In this document: one piece after another, positions 51,429-60,834 of the stretch
Numbering within the stretch: the stretch's first letter is position 1
Layout of the letters: each line of letters starts with the position of its first letter
Assembly (NCBI RefSeq): GCF_964186625.1
Contig: NZ_OZ075108.1
Location: 2,758,501-2,822,500, forward strand
Direction of reading: 5' to 3'
DNA length: 64,000 bases
Source of the DNA: Asticcacaulis sp. MM231
GTDB lineage: Bacteria > Pseudomonadota > Alphaproteobacteria > Caulobacterales > Caulobacteraceae
The notes under the pieces: model-generated
Seen by the model: the letters and a program-made list of their open reading frames with translations, nothing else
What the model was told of the DNA's origin: nothing
Databases searched by the model: none
Program-made: the position numbers and the translations under genes

Positions 51429-51734
51429 TTACCAGCTGGCCTTGGTCATGCCCGGAATCTGGCCTTGATTGGCCAGCTGACGGAGCGCGATCCGGCTCAT
51501 GTGGAGCTTGCGATAGTAGGCACGCGGACGGCCGGTGACTTCACAACGGTTGCGAATGCGGGTTGCATTCGAGTTACGGGGCAGTTTGGCCAGCTTCAGG
51601 CGAGCGTCGAAACGCTCTTCCAGAGGCAGGTTCTCATCGTTAGCGATCGCTTTGAGGGCTTCGCGCTTGGCGGCATATTGAGCCACCAGCTTCTTGACCA
51701 TCTCGTTGCGGTTTACAGCGCTTTTCTTTGCCAT
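51429..51734 (-). CDS. rpsN: 30S ribosomal protein S14
   Basis: 101 residues, the long form without the zinc-binding Cys cluster of the short S14. [20 protein letters not shown] and [20 protein letters not shown] identify it. It lies 17 nt downstream of rplE in the spc order. Confidence 0.97.
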   Translation of the reverse strand: MAKKSAVNRNEMVKKLVAQYAAKREALKAIANDENLPLEERFDARLKLAKLPRNSNATRIRNRCEVTGRPRAYYRKLHMSRIALRQLANQGQIPGMTKASW

Positions 51735-51751
51735 TTTCTCTCTCTACCCGC

Positions 51752-52312
51752 TTAAGACGTGAACGGGAACTGGAAATGCTTCAGAAGCGCCTTAGCTTCC
51801 TTGTCACTCGGAGCCGTGGTGCAGACAACGATGTCCATGCCCCACATCTGATCGATCTGGTCGTAGTTGATTTCCGGGAACACGATGTGTTCGCGAAGAC
51901 CCATGGCGTAGTTGCCACGACCATCGAAGCTATTGCCGTTCAGACCACGGAAGTCTTTCACGCGCGGCAGGGCGATGGTGATCAGGCGGTCGAGGAATTC
52001 GTACATACGATCCTTGCGCAGGGTCACCTTGGCGCCGATCACCATACCTTCGCGCAGCTTGAAGCCGGCGATGGAGTTACGGGCCTTGGTTTCCGCCGGC
52101 TTTTGACCGGTGATCGCAGCCAGATCCTTGATGGCGCTCTTGACCTTCTTGGAGTCGGCAGTCGCTTCACCGATACCCATGTTCACGACGATCTTGTCGA
52201 GCTTGGGGACCTGCATTTCGTTGGTGTAGCCGAACTCGGCCTTCAGGGCGTCCCGGATGGTATCCAGGTAAACCTGCTTGGCGCGAGGAACGTACTTTTC
52301 AGCATTAGCCAT
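51752..52312 (-). CDS. rplE: 50S ribosomal protein L5
   Basis: 186 residues from ATG 52312 ([17 protein letters not shown]). [20 protein letters not shown] and [20 protein letters not shown] mark L5, the 5S rRNA-binding central protuberance protein. The start overlaps the rplX end by 8 nt, a coupling arrangement; the open frame beyond it belongs to rplX in another frame. Confidence 0.97.
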   Translation of the reverse strand: MANAEKYVPRAKQVYLDTIRDALKAEFGYTNEMQVPKLDKIVVNMGIGEATADSKKVKSAIKDLAAITGQKPAETKARNSIAGFKLREGMVIGAKVTLRKDRMYEFLDRLITIALPRVKDFRGLNGNSFDGRGNYAMGLREHIVFPEINYDQIDQMWGMDIVVCTTAPSDKEAKALLKHFQFPFTS

Positions 52313-52628
52313 TGATGACATCTCCCGTCGTCTTGGCGTAACGGACCTTCTTGTCGCCTTCGACCTTGAAACCGACGCGGGTCGGCTTGCCGTTCGAGTC
52401 AACATGAGACACGTTGGAAACGTGCACAGCCGCTTCCTTGTTGATGATGCCGCCTTGCGGGTTACCCTGCGACGGACGGGTGTGGCGCTGGACCATGTTC
52501 AGGCCCTGAACGATCACGCGCTCAGCTTGACCGTCCTTGGTGACAACCTTGGTTACAGAGCCCCTGCGGCCCTTGTCCTTGCCGGTCAGCAGGACGACCT
52601 GGTCGCCCTTTTTGATTTTAGCAGCCAT
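52305..52628 (-). CDS. rplX: 50S ribosomal protein L24
   Basis: 107 residues. [20 protein letters not shown] is the KOW motif that identifies L24, an early assembly initiator. It overlaps the rplN stop by one base (TAATG) and rplE by 8 nt. Confidence 0.97.
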   Translation of the reverse strand: MAAKIKKGDQVVLLTGKDKGRRGSVTKVVTKDGQAERVIVQGLNMVQRHTRPSQGNPQGGIINKEAAVHVSNVSHVDSNGKPTRVGFKVEGDKKVRYAKTTGDVING

Positions 52629-52996
52629 TAGATGACCTCCGGAGCCAGGGAAATGATCTTCATGTGGTTCTTGGCGCGAAGTTCGCGCGGAACCGGTCCG
52701 AAGATACGAGTCCCGATCGGCTCGCTCGACTTGTTGACGATCACCGCGGCGTTGGTGTCGAAACGGATCACGGATCCGTCCTTACGCTGGATGTCCTTCG
52801 AGGTACGCACGACGATGGCGCGCAGAACGTCGCCCTTCTTCACGCGGCCACGAGGAATGGCTTCCTTGACCGAAACGACGATCAGGTCACCCACCGAGGC
52901 GTAGCGGCGCTTCGAGCCGCCCAACACCTTGATGCACATGACCCGACGTGCGCCGGAATTATCGGCCACTTCCAGGTTAGTTTGCATCTGAATCAT
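52628..52996 (-). CDS. rplN: 50S ribosomal protein L14
   Basis: 122 residues, the standard length. [20 protein letters not shown] at the start and [20 protein letters not shown] near the end are diagnostic. L14 lies at the subunit interface. It is 17 nt downstream of rpsQ. Confidence 0.98.
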   Translation of the reverse strand: MIQMQTNLEVADNSGARRVMCIKVLGGSKRRYASVGDLIVVSVKEAIPRGRVKKGDVLRAIVVRTSKDIQRKDGSVIRFDTNAAVIVNKSSEPIGTRIFGPVPRELRAKNHMKIISLAPEVI

Positions 52997-53013
52997 GGTT
53001 CAAACTTTCCTAG

Positions 53014-53253
53014 TTAGTTGGCTTCGCGTGGGAGAACTTCCCACGTTTTAAGCTTCGACTTGGGCGCACATTCGATAATACGAATCTTTTCGCCGGCCTT
53101 GAAATCATTAGCTTCGTCATGAGCGTGATAACGCTTCGACACACGCACCGTCTTTTTCAAACGGGGGTGCAGAACGGTACGTTCCACTTTCACAACCACG
53201 GTCTTGTCGCCCTTATCGGAGACAACCAGACCTTCAAGAATGCGCTTGGGCAT
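53014..53253 (-). CDS. rpsQ: 30S ribosomal protein S17
   Basis: 79 residues. [20 protein letters not shown] and [20 protein letters not shown] identify S17, an OB-fold 16S rRNA-binding protein needed early in assembly. Spacing to rpmC is 12 nt. Confidence 0.97.
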   Translation of the reverse strand: MPKRILEGLVVSDKGDKTVVVKVERTVLHPRLKKTVRVSKRYHAHDEANDFKAGEKIRIIECAPKSKLKTWEVLPREAN

Positions 53254-53265
53254 GGTCTATTTCCT

Positions 53266-53475
53266 TTAGGCAACAGACTTGCTGGCAGCGCGTTGCGCCG
53301 TCAGCAGGGTCTGGATGCGGGCGATATCCTTGCGGATCTCGTTGACGCGGTGAGTTTTCTCGAACTGCCCAGTGGCCTTTTGGAAGCGCAGGTTGAACTG
53401 CTCTTTCTTGAGGCCCAGGAGCTGTTCGTGCAGTTGATCGGAGGTCTTGCTCCGAAGATCGGCAATCTTGGTCAT
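53266..53475 (-). CDS. rpmC: 50S ribosomal protein L29
   Basis: 69 residues, two helices. [20 protein letters not shown] and the following [20 protein letters not shown] are L29 signatures. It lies at the peptide exit tunnel near L23. It starts 5 nt past the rplP stop. Confidence 0.97.
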   Translation of the reverse strand: MTKIADLRSKTSDQLHEQLLGLKKEQFNLRFQKATGQFEKTHRVNEIRKDIARIQTLLTAQRAASKSVA

Positions 53476-53480
53476 AGGTC

Positions 53481-53915
53481 CTACTCCGCGGCCATGGCCA
53501 CACCGGCGTCGATACGGGTAACGACGCGGGTGGAAACAGGCAGCTTGGCGGCGCCGAGACGAAGCGCTTCACGCGCGATGTCGTCGGGCACGCCGTCGAT
53601 TTCAAACAGGATGCGGCCAGGAGCCACGCGGGCGGCCCAATGGTCGACAGCGCCCTTACCCTTGCCCATACGGACTTCGGCGGGCTTACCCGTGACGGGC
53701 AGATCCGGGAAGATACGGATCCACACGCGGCCCTGGCGCTTCATTTGGCGCGTGATGGCACGACGAGCGGCTTCGATCTGGCGAGCGGTCAGACGCTCCG
53801 GTTCGACAGTCTTCAGACCATACGAACCGAAGTTCAGCGTGTAACCACCCTTGGCGTTACCGTGGATACGGCCTTTGAAGGCCTTCCGGTATTTTGTACG
53901 CTTGGGAAGCATCAT
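53481..53915 (-). CDS. rplP: 50S ribosomal protein L16
   Basis: 144 residues. [20 protein letters not shown] and [20 protein letters not shown] identify L16, which contacts tRNA at the A and P sites. Two adjacent ATG codons start the frame; homologues begin at the second, giving 143 residues. It lies 5 nt past the rpsC stop. Confidence 0.97.
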   Translation of the reverse strand: MMLPKRTKYRKAFKGRIHGNAKGGYTLNFGSYGLKTVEPERLTARQIEAARRAITRQMKRQGRVWIRIFPDLPVTGKPAEVRMGKGKGAVDHWAARVAPGRILFEIDGVPDDIAREALRLGAAKLPVSTRVVTRIDAGVAMAAE

Positions 53916-53920
53916 GGGAG

Positions 53921-54676
53921 TTACGCCTCCTTATTGTTGCGATCGCGGCGCGGGCCACGATTGTTACGGTCACCACGTTCCGGGCGCTCGTTCGACGACG
54001 GGCCGGCCGCTTCGGCTGCCCAACGCTTGTCCTGAGCCATCGGATCGTGCTCGAGCACTTCACCCTTGAAGATCCAGACCTTGATACCAATGATACCGTA
54101 GGTGGTCAGAGCTTCGGCGAAACCCATGTCGATGTCGGCACGGAGGGTGTGCAAAGGTACGCGGCCTTCACGATACCATTCCATACGGGCGATTTCCGCA
54201 CCGCCGAGACGACCCGACAGGTTCATACGGATACCCTTGGCACCGAGACGCATGGCCGACTGGATCGAACGCTTCATGGCGCGACGGAAAGCCACGCGGC
54301 GTTCCAGTTGCTGAGCGATCAATTCTGCGACCAGTTGCGAGTCGACTTCGGGCTTGCGCACTTCGACCAGGTTCAGGAACACTTCGCCTTGCGTCAGGAC
54401 GGAAACGTCCTTGCGCAGCTTGTCGATGTCCTGGCCCTTTTTACCGATCACGACACCCGGACGGGCGGCGTAGATGGTGATGCGGCACTTCTTGTGCGGG
54501 CGCTCGATGATGATGCGCGACACGCCGGCAGCGTTCAGCTTTTCCTTCAGAACCTTGCGGATCTTCAGGTCCTGATGAAGCAGCTTGGCGTATTCCTGAC
54601 GCGCGGCGAACCAGCGCGAGTCCCAGGTGCGGTTAATGCCGAGGCGCAAACCGATCGGATTAGCTTTCTGACCCAT
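53921..54676 (-). CDS. rpsC: 30S ribosomal protein S3
   Basis: 251 residues. [20 protein letters not shown] starts it; the KH domain contains [18 protein letters not shown]. The C-terminal tail is extended and rich in Arg, Asn and Asp (for example [20 protein letters not shown]), longer than in E. coli. The start codon overlaps the rplV stop by one base. Confidence 0.97.
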   Translation of the reverse strand: MGQKANPIGLRLGINRTWDSRWFAARQEYAKLLHQDLKIRKVLKEKLNAAGVSRIIIERPHKKCRITIYAARPGVVIGKKGQDIDKLRKDVSVLTQGEVFLNLVEVRKPEVDSQLVAELIAQQLERRVAFRRAMKRSIQSAMRLGAKGIRMNLSGRLGGAEIARMEWYREGRVPLHTLRADIDMGFAEALTTYGIIGIKVWIFKGEVLEHDPMAQDKRWAAEAAGPSSNERPERGDRNNRGPRRDRNNKEA

Positions 54677-55068
54677 TATGCAGCCTCTTGAGATTCTGCG
54701 CCGATTTCACGGACGACGATGGTCAGTTCCGAGAACGGCTTGATGATACGCGACGAACGGCCACGAGCACGCGAAGCGAAGCGCTTCATGACAATGCCCT
54801 TACCCACGAAGGATTCGGCAACGATCAGGTTGTCGATATCGAGGTTGTGGTTGTTTTCGGCATTCGAGATCGCCGAATAGAGCGCCTTGCGGACGTCCTT
54901 GGCGATGCGCTTGCGGGAAAACTCAAGCTCGTTGAGTGCGCGCTGCACCTTGAGGCCGCGGATCGAGGCGGCGACCAGGTTCAGCTTTTGCGGGCTGATA
55001 CGGATCGACACCAGCTTTACGCGGGCTTCATTGGCGGCAACACGACGAGGATTCTTTGTCTGAGACAT
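54676..55068 (-). CDS. rplV: 50S ribosomal protein L22
   Basis: 130 residues. [20 protein letters not shown] and the following VLKD-type region, with [19 protein letters not shown] at the tip of the extended hairpin, identify L22. The hairpin lines the exit tunnel where macrolides act. It lies 2 nt from rpsS. Confidence 0.97.
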   Translation of the reverse strand: MSQTKNPRRVAANEARVKLVSIRISPQKLNLVAASIRGLKVQRALNELEFSRKRIAKDVRKALYSAISNAENNHNLDIDNLIVAESFVGKGIVMKRFASRARGRSSRIIKPFSELTIVVREIGAESQEAA

Positions 55069-55070
55069 GA

Positions 55071-55349
55071 TTACTTCCTCTTCGCCTTCTTGTCAGCAGC
55101 GTGGCCGGGGAAGTTGCGCGTGGGCGAAAACTCACCGAACTTCATGCCAACCATGTCTTCCGACACGAGCACGGGAACGTGCTTCTGACCGTTATAAACG
55201 CCGAAGGTGATGCCCACGAACTGGGGCATGATCACCGAACGGCGCGACCAGGTCTTTATGACCTCTTTGCGGCCACTGGCCAACGTCGCTTCCGCCTTCT
55301 TGAGAAGGTGGCCGTCGACGAAGGGGCCTTTCCATACGGAGCGTGCCAT
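55071..55349 (-). CDS. rpsS: 30S ribosomal protein S19
   Basis: 92 residues. [20 protein letters not shown] and [20 protein letters not shown], then [13 protein letters not shown], are diagnostic of S19 in the 30S head. It is 2 nt downstream of rplB. Confidence 0.98.
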   Translation of the reverse strand: MARSVWKGPFVDGHLLKKAEATLASGRKEVIKTWSRRSVIMPQFVGITFGVYNGQKHVPVLVSEDMVGMKFGEFSPTRNFPGHAADKKAKRK

Positions 55350-55351
55350 GA

Positions 55352-56188
55352 TTAGCGAGCCTTCTTCACGTGACGCGAACGGATGATGTACTTGTCCGTC
55401 GCTTTGTTAGTACGAGTCTTGCGACCCTTGGTGGGCTTGCCCCAAGGTGTCACAGGGTTACGACCACCGGAGGTCTTGCCTTCACCACCACCGTGCGGGT
55501 GATCGACCGGGTTCATGGCAACGCCGCGAACGTGCGGACGGAAGCCCATGTGACGGACGCGACCAGCCTTACCGAGGCTTTGGTTCATGTGGTCCTGGTT
55601 AGACACCGCGCCGACCGTAGCCATGCAGGTGTCGAGAACCATGCGAAGTTCGCCCGAACCCAAACGGATCTGAGCATAACCATTGTCGCGACCGACGAGT
55701 TGAGCGTAGGCGCCGGCCGAGCGAGCCAGTTGGCCGCCCTTGAGGGGCTTCAGTTCAACATTGTGGATGATCGTGCCGATCGGCAGCGAACGCAGCGGCG
55801 CGGCGTTGCCGGGCTTCACGTCGACCTTTTCGGAAGCGATAACCGTGTCACCGGCCTTGAGGCGTTGCGGGGCCAGGATGTAGGCCTTCTCGCCGTCGGC
55901 GTAGGTGATCAGCGCGATGAACGCGGTGCGGTTCGGATCGTATTCCAGATGGTCGACCGTGGCCGGCACGTCGAACTTGCGACGCTTGAAGTCCACGATG
56001 CGATAGAGGCGCTTAGCGCCGCCGCCACGGAAACGAACAGCGATGCGACCTTGCGCACCACGGCCGCCCGACTTGGTCAGACCTTCGGTCAGAGCCTTTT
56101 GCGGCTTGCCCTTGAAGAGTTCCGAACGGTCGATAAGCACCAGGCTGCGACGGCCGGGCGAAGTCGGATTAAATTGCTTTAAAGCCAT
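55352..56188 (-). CDS. rplB: 50S ribosomal protein L2
   Basis: 278 residues. It has [20 protein letters not shown] near the N-terminus and the most conserved L2 motif [20 protein letters not shown], with the His needed for peptidyl-transferase function. Standard length, between rplW and rpsS. Confidence 0.98.
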   Translation of the reverse strand: MALKQFNPTSPGRRSLVLIDRSELFKGKPQKALTEGLTKSGGRGAQGRIAVRFRGGGAKRLYRIVDFKRRKFDVPATVDHLEYDPNRTAFIALITYADGEKAYILAPQRLKAGDTVIASEKVDVKPGNAAPLRSLPIGTIIHNVELKPLKGGQLARSAGAYAQLVGRDNGYAQIRLGSGELRMVLDTCMATVGAVSNQDHMNQSLGKAGRVRHMGFRPHVRGVAMNPVDHPHGGGEGKTSGGRNPVTPWGKPTKGRKTRTNKATDKYIIRSRHVKKAR

Positions 56189-56204
56189 TTGCTTTGCCCT
56201 TCCC

Positions 56205-56501
56205 TTACAGACCGGTTGTGATGTCGATCGTCTGGCCTTCGGCCAAAGTCACGATTGCTTTTTTGACGTCAACGCGACGACCCTTGACGCCCTTGAAACG
56301 CTTGGTCTTGCCCTTGGTGACGAGTGTGTTCACCTTGGTGACCTTGACGTTGTAAATGGCTTCAACGGCGGAAGCGACTTCGTCCTTCGAGGCGTCGAGC
56401 GCGATCTTGAAGACGACCTTGTTCTGCTCAGAAAGCAGAGTGGCCTTTTCAGTGATGTGCGGCGACAGAAGAACGTCGAAATTACGGATGGTAGCAGCCA
56501 T
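56205..56501 (-). CDS. rplW: 50S ribosomal protein L23
   Basis: 98 residues. [20 protein letters not shown] and [19 protein letters not shown] identify L23, the docking site for trigger factor and SRP at the tunnel exit. It starts 5 nt past the rplD stop. Confidence 0.97.
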   Translation of the reverse strand: MAATIRNFDVLLSPHITEKATLLSEQNKVVFKIALDASKDEVASAVEAIYNVKVTKVNTLVTKGKTKRFKGVKGRRVDVKKAIVTLAEGQTIDITTGL

Positions 56502-56506
56502 GATAC

Positions 56507-57139
56507 TTAGGCCTCCACTGCGAAGCGCGCTTCGATAGCTTCAACCGCCGACTTCGTCAGAACCAGCGTATGGCGGCGAAGAATGTCATAAACATTCAGA
56601 CCGGCCGTCGGCAGGACGTCGATATTGGGGATGTTGCGCGAAGCGAGAGCGAAGTTGGCATCCACTTCCGGACCGGTGATGAACAGAGCGTTCTTCAGGC
56701 CCAGCTTCTCGAAGGAAGCCAGAAGTGTTTGCGTCTTCGGGGTGTCGATCACGGCCTGATCGAGAACGATCAGCGAGCCGGACTTGATCTTGGACGAAAG
56801 CGCATGGCGAAGACCGAGCGCACGGACCTTCTTGGTCAGGTCGAACGCATGCGAGCGAACAACCGGACCGAAGGCGCGCGAACCGCCGACGAATTGCGGG
56901 GCACGGCGCGAACCGTGACGAGCGCCGCCGGAGCCCTTTTGCTTGTACATCTTCTTACCCGTGCGAGAATTCTCGTTACGAGTTTGCACCTTGTGCGTAC
57001 CGGCGCGGCGCTTGGCCAACTGCCAGTTGACGACGCGCGACAGGATGTCCGAGCGGATTTCATCGATCCCGAAAACGAGATCCGAAACATCCACCGAGCC
57101 AGCCTTGGAGGCGTCAAGCTTGATAACGTCGAGTTTCAT
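56507..57139 (-). CDS. rplD: 50S ribosomal protein L4
   Basis: 210 residues. [20 protein letters not shown] with [20 protein letters not shown] forms the conserved loop that reaches the exit tunnel. In E. coli L4 represses its own S10 operon by acting on the leader mRNA, which makes the structured leader upstream of rpsJ in this window of interest. It starts 2 nt past the rplC stop. Confidence 0.97.
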   Translation of the reverse strand: MKLDVIKLDASKAGSVDVSDLVFGIDEIRSDILSRVVNWQLAKRRAGTHKVQTRNENSRTGKKMYKQKGSGGARHGSRRAPQFVGGSRAFGPVVRSHAFDLTKKVRALGLRHALSSKIKSGSLIVLDQAVIDTPKTQTLLASFEKLGLKNALFITGPEVDANFALASRNIPNIDVLPTAGLNVYDILRRHTLVLTKSAVEAIEARFAVEA

Positions 57140-57141
57140 GA

Positions 57142-57885
57142 TTATTCAGCCCCTTCAGCTGCCGGAGCTTCCGGAGCAGCTTCAACAGCAGCCGAAGCCG
57201 CCTTCTTGATGCCAGCCGGGAACGGCAGACCGGCCGGAGCCGCCTTTTTAACAGCGTCGCGGATCTTCACGTAGGAACCTTCCGCACCCGGGACAGCGCC
57301 ACGGATGAAGACGAGGCCACGTTCAGCGTCGATACGTGCGACAGTGAGGTTCAGCGTGGTGACAGTCTCGACACCCAGATGACCGGCCATCTTCTTACCC
57401 TTGAAGACCTTGCCCGGATCCTGGCGTTGACCGGTCGAACCGTGAGCACGGTGAGAGACCGAAACACCGTGGGTGGCGCGCATGCCGCCGAAGTTCCAGC
57501 GCTTCATGGCACCAGCAAAACCTTTACCGATGGTCGTCCCCTGGATATCGACGCGCTGACCTTCGACGAAGTGATCGGCCGAAAGCTCGGCGCCGACCTC
57601 GACCAGGGCGTCTTCCGTGACGCGGAACTCGGTCAGGATGGCCTTAGGCTCAACCTGAGCCTTGGCGAAACGGACGCGCTCGGGATTGGAAACGTTCTTG
57701 GCCTTGCGGGTACCGGCACCGAGCTGCAGGGCGACGTAGCCGTCCCGCTCCTGAGTGCGCTGCGCGACAACCTGACAGCCTTCGAGCGACAGCACGGTAA
57801 CCGGCACATGAACGCCGGCTTCATCGAAGAAGCGGGTCATACCGAGCTTTTTGGCGAGAAGGCCTGTTCTTTGAGTCTGGCTCAT
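57142..57885 (-). CDS. rplC: 50S ribosomal protein L3
   Basis: 247 residues. [20 protein letters not shown] at the start and the loop [40 protein letters not shown] identify L3, whose loop reaches the peptidyl-transferase centre; the Gln methylated in E. coli lies in this loop. The C-terminus carries an extra Ala/Glu/Pro-rich tail ([16 protein letters not shown]), usual in Caulobacterales-like genomes. Confidence 0.97.
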   Translation of the reverse strand: MSQTQRTGLLAKKLGMTRFFDEAGVHVPVTVLSLEGCQVVAQRTQERDGYVALQLGAGTRKAKNVSNPERVRFAKAQVEPKAILTEFRVTEDALVEVGAELSADHFVEGQRVDIQGTTIGKGFAGAMKRWNFGGMRATHGVSVSHRAHGSTGQRQDPGKVFKGKKMAGHLGVETVTTLNLTVARIDAERGLVFIRGAVPGAEGSYVKIRDAVKKAAPAGLPFPAGIKKAASAAVEAAPEAPAAEGAE

Positions 57886-57896
57886 TGTCCGCGCCC

Positions 57897-58205
57897 TTAA
57901 ATCTTGATTTCGACGTCGACGCCAGCCGACAGGTCGAGCTTCATCAGCGCGTCCACAGTCTGCGGGGTCGGATCGACGATATCGAGGACACGCTTGTGCG
58001 TGCGGATTTCGAACTGTTCGCGCGACTTCTTGTCGACGTGCGGCGAACGGTTGACGGTGAAACGCTCGATCAGCGTGGGCAAGGGGATCGGCCCCCGGAC
58101 GGTAGCACCCGTGCGCTTGGCCGTATTGACGATCTCACGTGTGGAATGATCCAGGACGCGGTGATCGAAGGCCTTGAGCCGGATGCGGATATTTTGACGA
58201 TCCAT
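57897..58205 (-). CDS. rpsJ: 30S ribosomal protein S10
   Basis: 102 residues from ATG 58205 ([20 protein letters not shown]). [20 protein letters not shown] and the end [10 protein letters not shown] are S10 signatures. First gene of the S10 series; S10 also acts as NusE in antitermination. The frame is open further upstream but the family start is clear. A structured leader precedes it. Confidence 0.98.
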   Translation of the reverse strand: MDRQNIRIRLKAFDHRVLDHSTREIVNTAKRTGATVRGPIPLPTLIERFTVNRSPHVDKKSREQFEIRTHKRVLDIVDPTPQTVDALMKLDLSAGVDVEIKI

Positions 58206-58304
58206 ATCGCTCGTATTCCCAAAGAAGGTGCGTTTAACGCGTCCAGTGAACCATTTCAAAGACCAACTCGCCCTCAGAAACCTGAGCACGAACGCGATAT
58301 CCGC

Positions 58305-58387
58305 AAAAACAAAGCCCTCGCGGTATTACCCGCGCGGGCCGTTGAACAAACAGGTCAAAGCCTCTTAAAAGAGGATGCAAGACCTGT
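58305..58387 (-). promoter_or_regulatory. structured leader of the S10 operon with terminator-like hairpin
   Basis: In the minus-strand RNA a stem ACAGGTC / GACCTGT encloses an inner hairpin CCTCTTTTAAGAGG (58361-58374). Further on, GCCCGCGCGG-GTAATA-CCGCGAGGGC (58314-58339) is followed by TTTGTTTTT, an intrinsic-terminator shape, 100 nt before rpsJ. This could be an attenuator of the ribosomal operon or the terminator of the upstream gene. Pairings were found by eye. Confidence 0.55.
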
Positions 58388-58453
58388 CTTGCTTTATGCT
58401 TGCAGACCGCGTTTGACGCCCGAGGACGCCACAGCCGATCTAACAGAGTGGCG

Positions 58454-58482
58454 CTTATGCCCAAACAACTCGCTTTCGTCAA
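58454..58482 (-). promoter_or_regulatory. candidate housekeeping promoter of the S10 operon
   Basis: On the minus strand TTGACG and CATAAG stand 17 nt apart, fitting a -35 and a weaker -10. Transcription would start near 58447, giving a leader of about 240 nt before rpsJ. The rest of the 400-nt gap 58206-58606 shows no gene. Confidence 0.45.
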
Positions 58483-58606
58483 GCCTCAATTGCATGAAAG
58501 CGTGAGAAAATAAGCGACAGAGGATTCTTTGGCTTTCCACGCGCAGTTATCCCCTTCCCCGTCGGGGAATTGGACGTCGTTTAACCTAGAAAGTGATTTG
58601 GGTCTA

Positions 58607-59755
58607 TCAGACCTTGGCGGGCCTGATGCGCATGAGGGCACGCTGGCCCATGGCGTAAACCGCCTTGCCCCATCCCACCAAGCTCACCTCGGTCGAGCGG
58701 ATGACATTGACACGGCGCCGCAAACTCAGGCGCACCTGCTCCACCTTCGGTCTGGCCGGCAGCATGGCCACGGTCGCATCGACCATACGGCTGGCGATAC
58801 GCGGCGTATATTGCAGACTGCCTTCATAACAATTCCCGCCAAAGGTCGTCAACGGTGATTTGTAATCCTCGCCACCTGTGCCGAAATCGAAACTCCTGAT
58901 GCCCTTGGGTGACAATTCGCGGATGATCGCCATGGTCAGCACAATCCCCACCGTATAGCGGTAATAGGCAGGGTCGTAGGCCGGGAACCAGAGATGGACG
59001 CTGTCCTCATTCGCCAGGCTGATTTCTGCAGCCACCAGCTTGCCGTTATGGCGAAAAACACCGGCGCGCAGGCCATAGGCCTCGTCATCGAACACCGCCA
59101 GGTTATCGAGCAGGTCACGCGTCCAGCCGCACTCGAAGATATCGTGCAGGCCACTCTTCTTATATTGCTCACGCTTGAGCGCGATCACCCAGTCGAGGAC
59201 CTCCTGTGTCACCCGCTCCCAGGTAAAATCGAAGCCGCCGAAGTCCTTGGCGATGTTGCGTTCGCAGCGCGCGACATTCTTGAAAAACTTGTGATGCTCA
59301 TGATCCTGTTTGGCGTACCAGGCATCGAAGCCTTCCGACGTATCGGCCACGCGGCGCTGAAGCACCAGCGCTTCCGCCTTTCCGCACATCGGGCCAACCC
59401 AGCCCTGGAAATCGAGCCGTTTGGCTCTGGTCGCCTTCAGCAAGGCCATATAATCGAACGGGCAGCCGGCCTCACCGATCAGTCCGTGATAATCGGTCAT
59501 CGGCGCACCCAACGGCTGCAGTGCGCCGGCACGGATCTGAAACGGGAAATAGCCGACCACACGGCCATTCTGCGCGATTCGCGCCACCGCACCGCCTGGC
59601 ACCTTCGCGCCCATAGCCTGCACGTAGCGGATATCGAAATAGGGACCGGACAGTTCCGGACGCGACGCCACGAAACCCAACCAAAGGCGCGCGTCCTCAG
59701 GCGTCAGGTCCTGCGGACGGAGAATGTCGACCTGGGTTTCCGCATGTCCGCTCAT
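58607..59755 (-). CDS. GNAT/FemAB-like acyltransferase (BcsL/CelD type)
   Basis: 382 residues. FVASRPELSGPYFDIRYVQA, then DYHGLIGEAGCPFDYMALLK, and the C-terminal half HHKFFKNVARCERNIAKDFG, AAEISLANEDSVHLWFPAYD and IRSFDFGTGGEDYKSPLTTF match the Acetyltransf_6 (CelD/BcsL, FemAB-like) family. These enzymes acylate sugars or amino groups in extracellular polysaccharides; Caulobacter HfsK, a holdfast modifier, is of this type, but orthology is not shown. Its end is a run of basic residues. It lies between tuf and rpsJ, an uncommon place for such a gene. Confidence 0.75.
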   Translation of the reverse strand: MSGHAETQVDILRPQDLTPEDARLWLGFVASRPELSGPYFDIRYVQAMGAKVPGGAVARIAQNGRVVGYFPFQIRAGALQPLGAPMTDYHGLIGEAGCPFDYMALLKATRAKRLDFQGWVGPMCGKAEALVLQRRVADTSEGFDAWYAKQDHEHHKFFKNVARCERNIAKDFGGFDFTWERVTQEVLDWVIALKREQYKKSGLHDIFECGWTRDLLDNLAVFDDEAYGLRAGVFRHNGKLVAAEISLANEDSVHLWFPAYDPAYYRYTVGIVLTMAIIRELSPKGIRSFDFGTGGEDYKSPLTTFGGNCYEGSLQYTPRIASRMVDATVAMLPARPKVEQVRLSLRRRVNVIRSTEVSLVGWGKAVYAMGQRALMRIRPAKV

Positions 59756-59844
59756 CCGATTTTTCGCCTTGTTGCAACCTTTATGAGCGCCGGTTGTAGC
59801 ACGACAGGGTTTACACCCGGCTAAGCGGCAAGGTTAGCCAAGGC

Positions 59845-60486
59845 TTAATCCTGGCTGGGAGGGCCGATAAAGGGCTGCGAAATCGCCTTGAAAACATCGA
59901 GTTGTTCACACTGAGCGCTATGAAACGCCAGGGCCGGCCAGGCCGCGAAATCGATCGCCGGATGGGCTTCGCGCGCGTGGCGCAGGCTGCACGCCAGGAT
60001 GATATCGGCGTGCGTCATCGTGCTACCCAGCAGCCAGCGCGATTTGGCCTCGGCGCGAATATTTTCCAGCACATCAAGCACGGCGCCGATCTGCGTCTGG
60101 CAACGCTCCAACCAGACAGGCGATGTTTCCTTGTGCAGCACCTGTTCGTAAAACAGGGCGATGGCCTTGTCGGAAAAGCCGCTGCTCAACGCTATATAAT
60201 AGAGCGCCTTTTGCCGGTCAGGCCCCGAAGCAGCGATCAGCGGCTCTATAGTGTCGGCCGCCTGCACCTGCTCATCGAGCCAGTCAAGCGCATAGGCGCT
60301 CTCAAGAATGATATCGCCGGTGTCGAGGATCAAGGTCGGCACCCGACGCAACGGGTTAAATGGCGCGATCTTGTCGCCGTCGCCGAAGGTCGACCACGGG
60401 CGATGTTCGAACGTGAAACCGTAGAGCGTCAGGGCAATGCCGACGCGCCGCACGTAGGGACTGTCATATTGGCCGATCAGGATCAT
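59845..60486 (-). CDS. glutathione S-transferase family protein
   Basis: 213 residues. The thioredoxin-like N-terminal domain starts MILIGQYDSPYVRRVGIALT, with cis-Pro and substrate loop in LRRVPTLILDTGDIILESAY; the helical C-terminal domain follows. The Ser in DSPYVRR is a plausible catalytic residue, as in zeta/theta-like classes. The substrate is unknown. Its ATG overlaps the stop of the small lipoprotein gene (ATGA), so the two are translationally coupled. Confidence 0.87.
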   Translation of the reverse strand: MILIGQYDSPYVRRVGIALTLYGFTFEHRPWSTFGDGDKIAPFNPLRRVPTLILDTGDIILESAYALDWLDEQVQAADTIEPLIAASGPDRQKALYYIALSSGFSDKAIALFYEQVLHKETSPVWLERCQTQIGAVLDVLENIRAEAKSRWLLGSTMTHADIILACSLRHAREAHPAIDFAAWPALAFHSAQCEQLDVFKAISQPFIGPPSQD

Positions 60487-60596
60487 CGTGAGGGCGCCTG
60501 CTGCGCTTGTACGGCATGACTCACACCAACGCCGCTATACATGCCGGCGCACGCCGTGCACATCATCGCGCCCAACAGGATTACAACTATCCGCAT
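60483..60596 (-). CDS. very small lipoprotein (37 residues)
   Basis: It starts at ATG 60596 with GGAGAG 6 nt upstream. The protein is a signal peptide with a lipobox (MMCTAC, Cys at residue 16) plus a 22-residue mature tail ending QAQQAPSR, an entericidin-like size. It overlaps the GST gene start by 4 nt. Short lipoproteins are easily missed; the ribosome site, lipobox and coupling support the call. Confidence 0.62.
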   Translation of the reverse strand: MRIVVILLGAMMCTACAGMYSGVGVSHAVQAQQAPSR

Positions 60597-60724
60597 ATTC
60601 TCTCTCCGACAGCCACCCGCGCCTATGATGAGCGGGAGACGCAGAGCTGTCAAAACAAGATTGAAGGCAAAGGGCCACAGGCCCTTTGATCCCATAACTC
60701 GACAGAGATTAATTAGCAGCCTGC

Positions 60725-60770
60725 AAAACTAAAAGACCCCCGGCCCTAAAGCCGGAGGTCTTTTAGTTTT
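60725..60770. terminator. strong terminator downstream of tuf
   Basis: A nearly perfect dyad of about 20 bp (AAAACTAAAAGACC...CCGGC with its complement) and a 6-nt loop, flanked by A and T runs so it can work in both directions. It lies 65 nt past the tuf stop and separates tuf from the lipoprotein-GST-GNAT genes. Confidence 0.9.
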
Positions 60771-60834
60771 ATCGGTCGTTATCTAACCACCGTCGCGTAT
60801 CGGGGTCGAGGGGCCAATGGCCCCTCGCCTTCAA

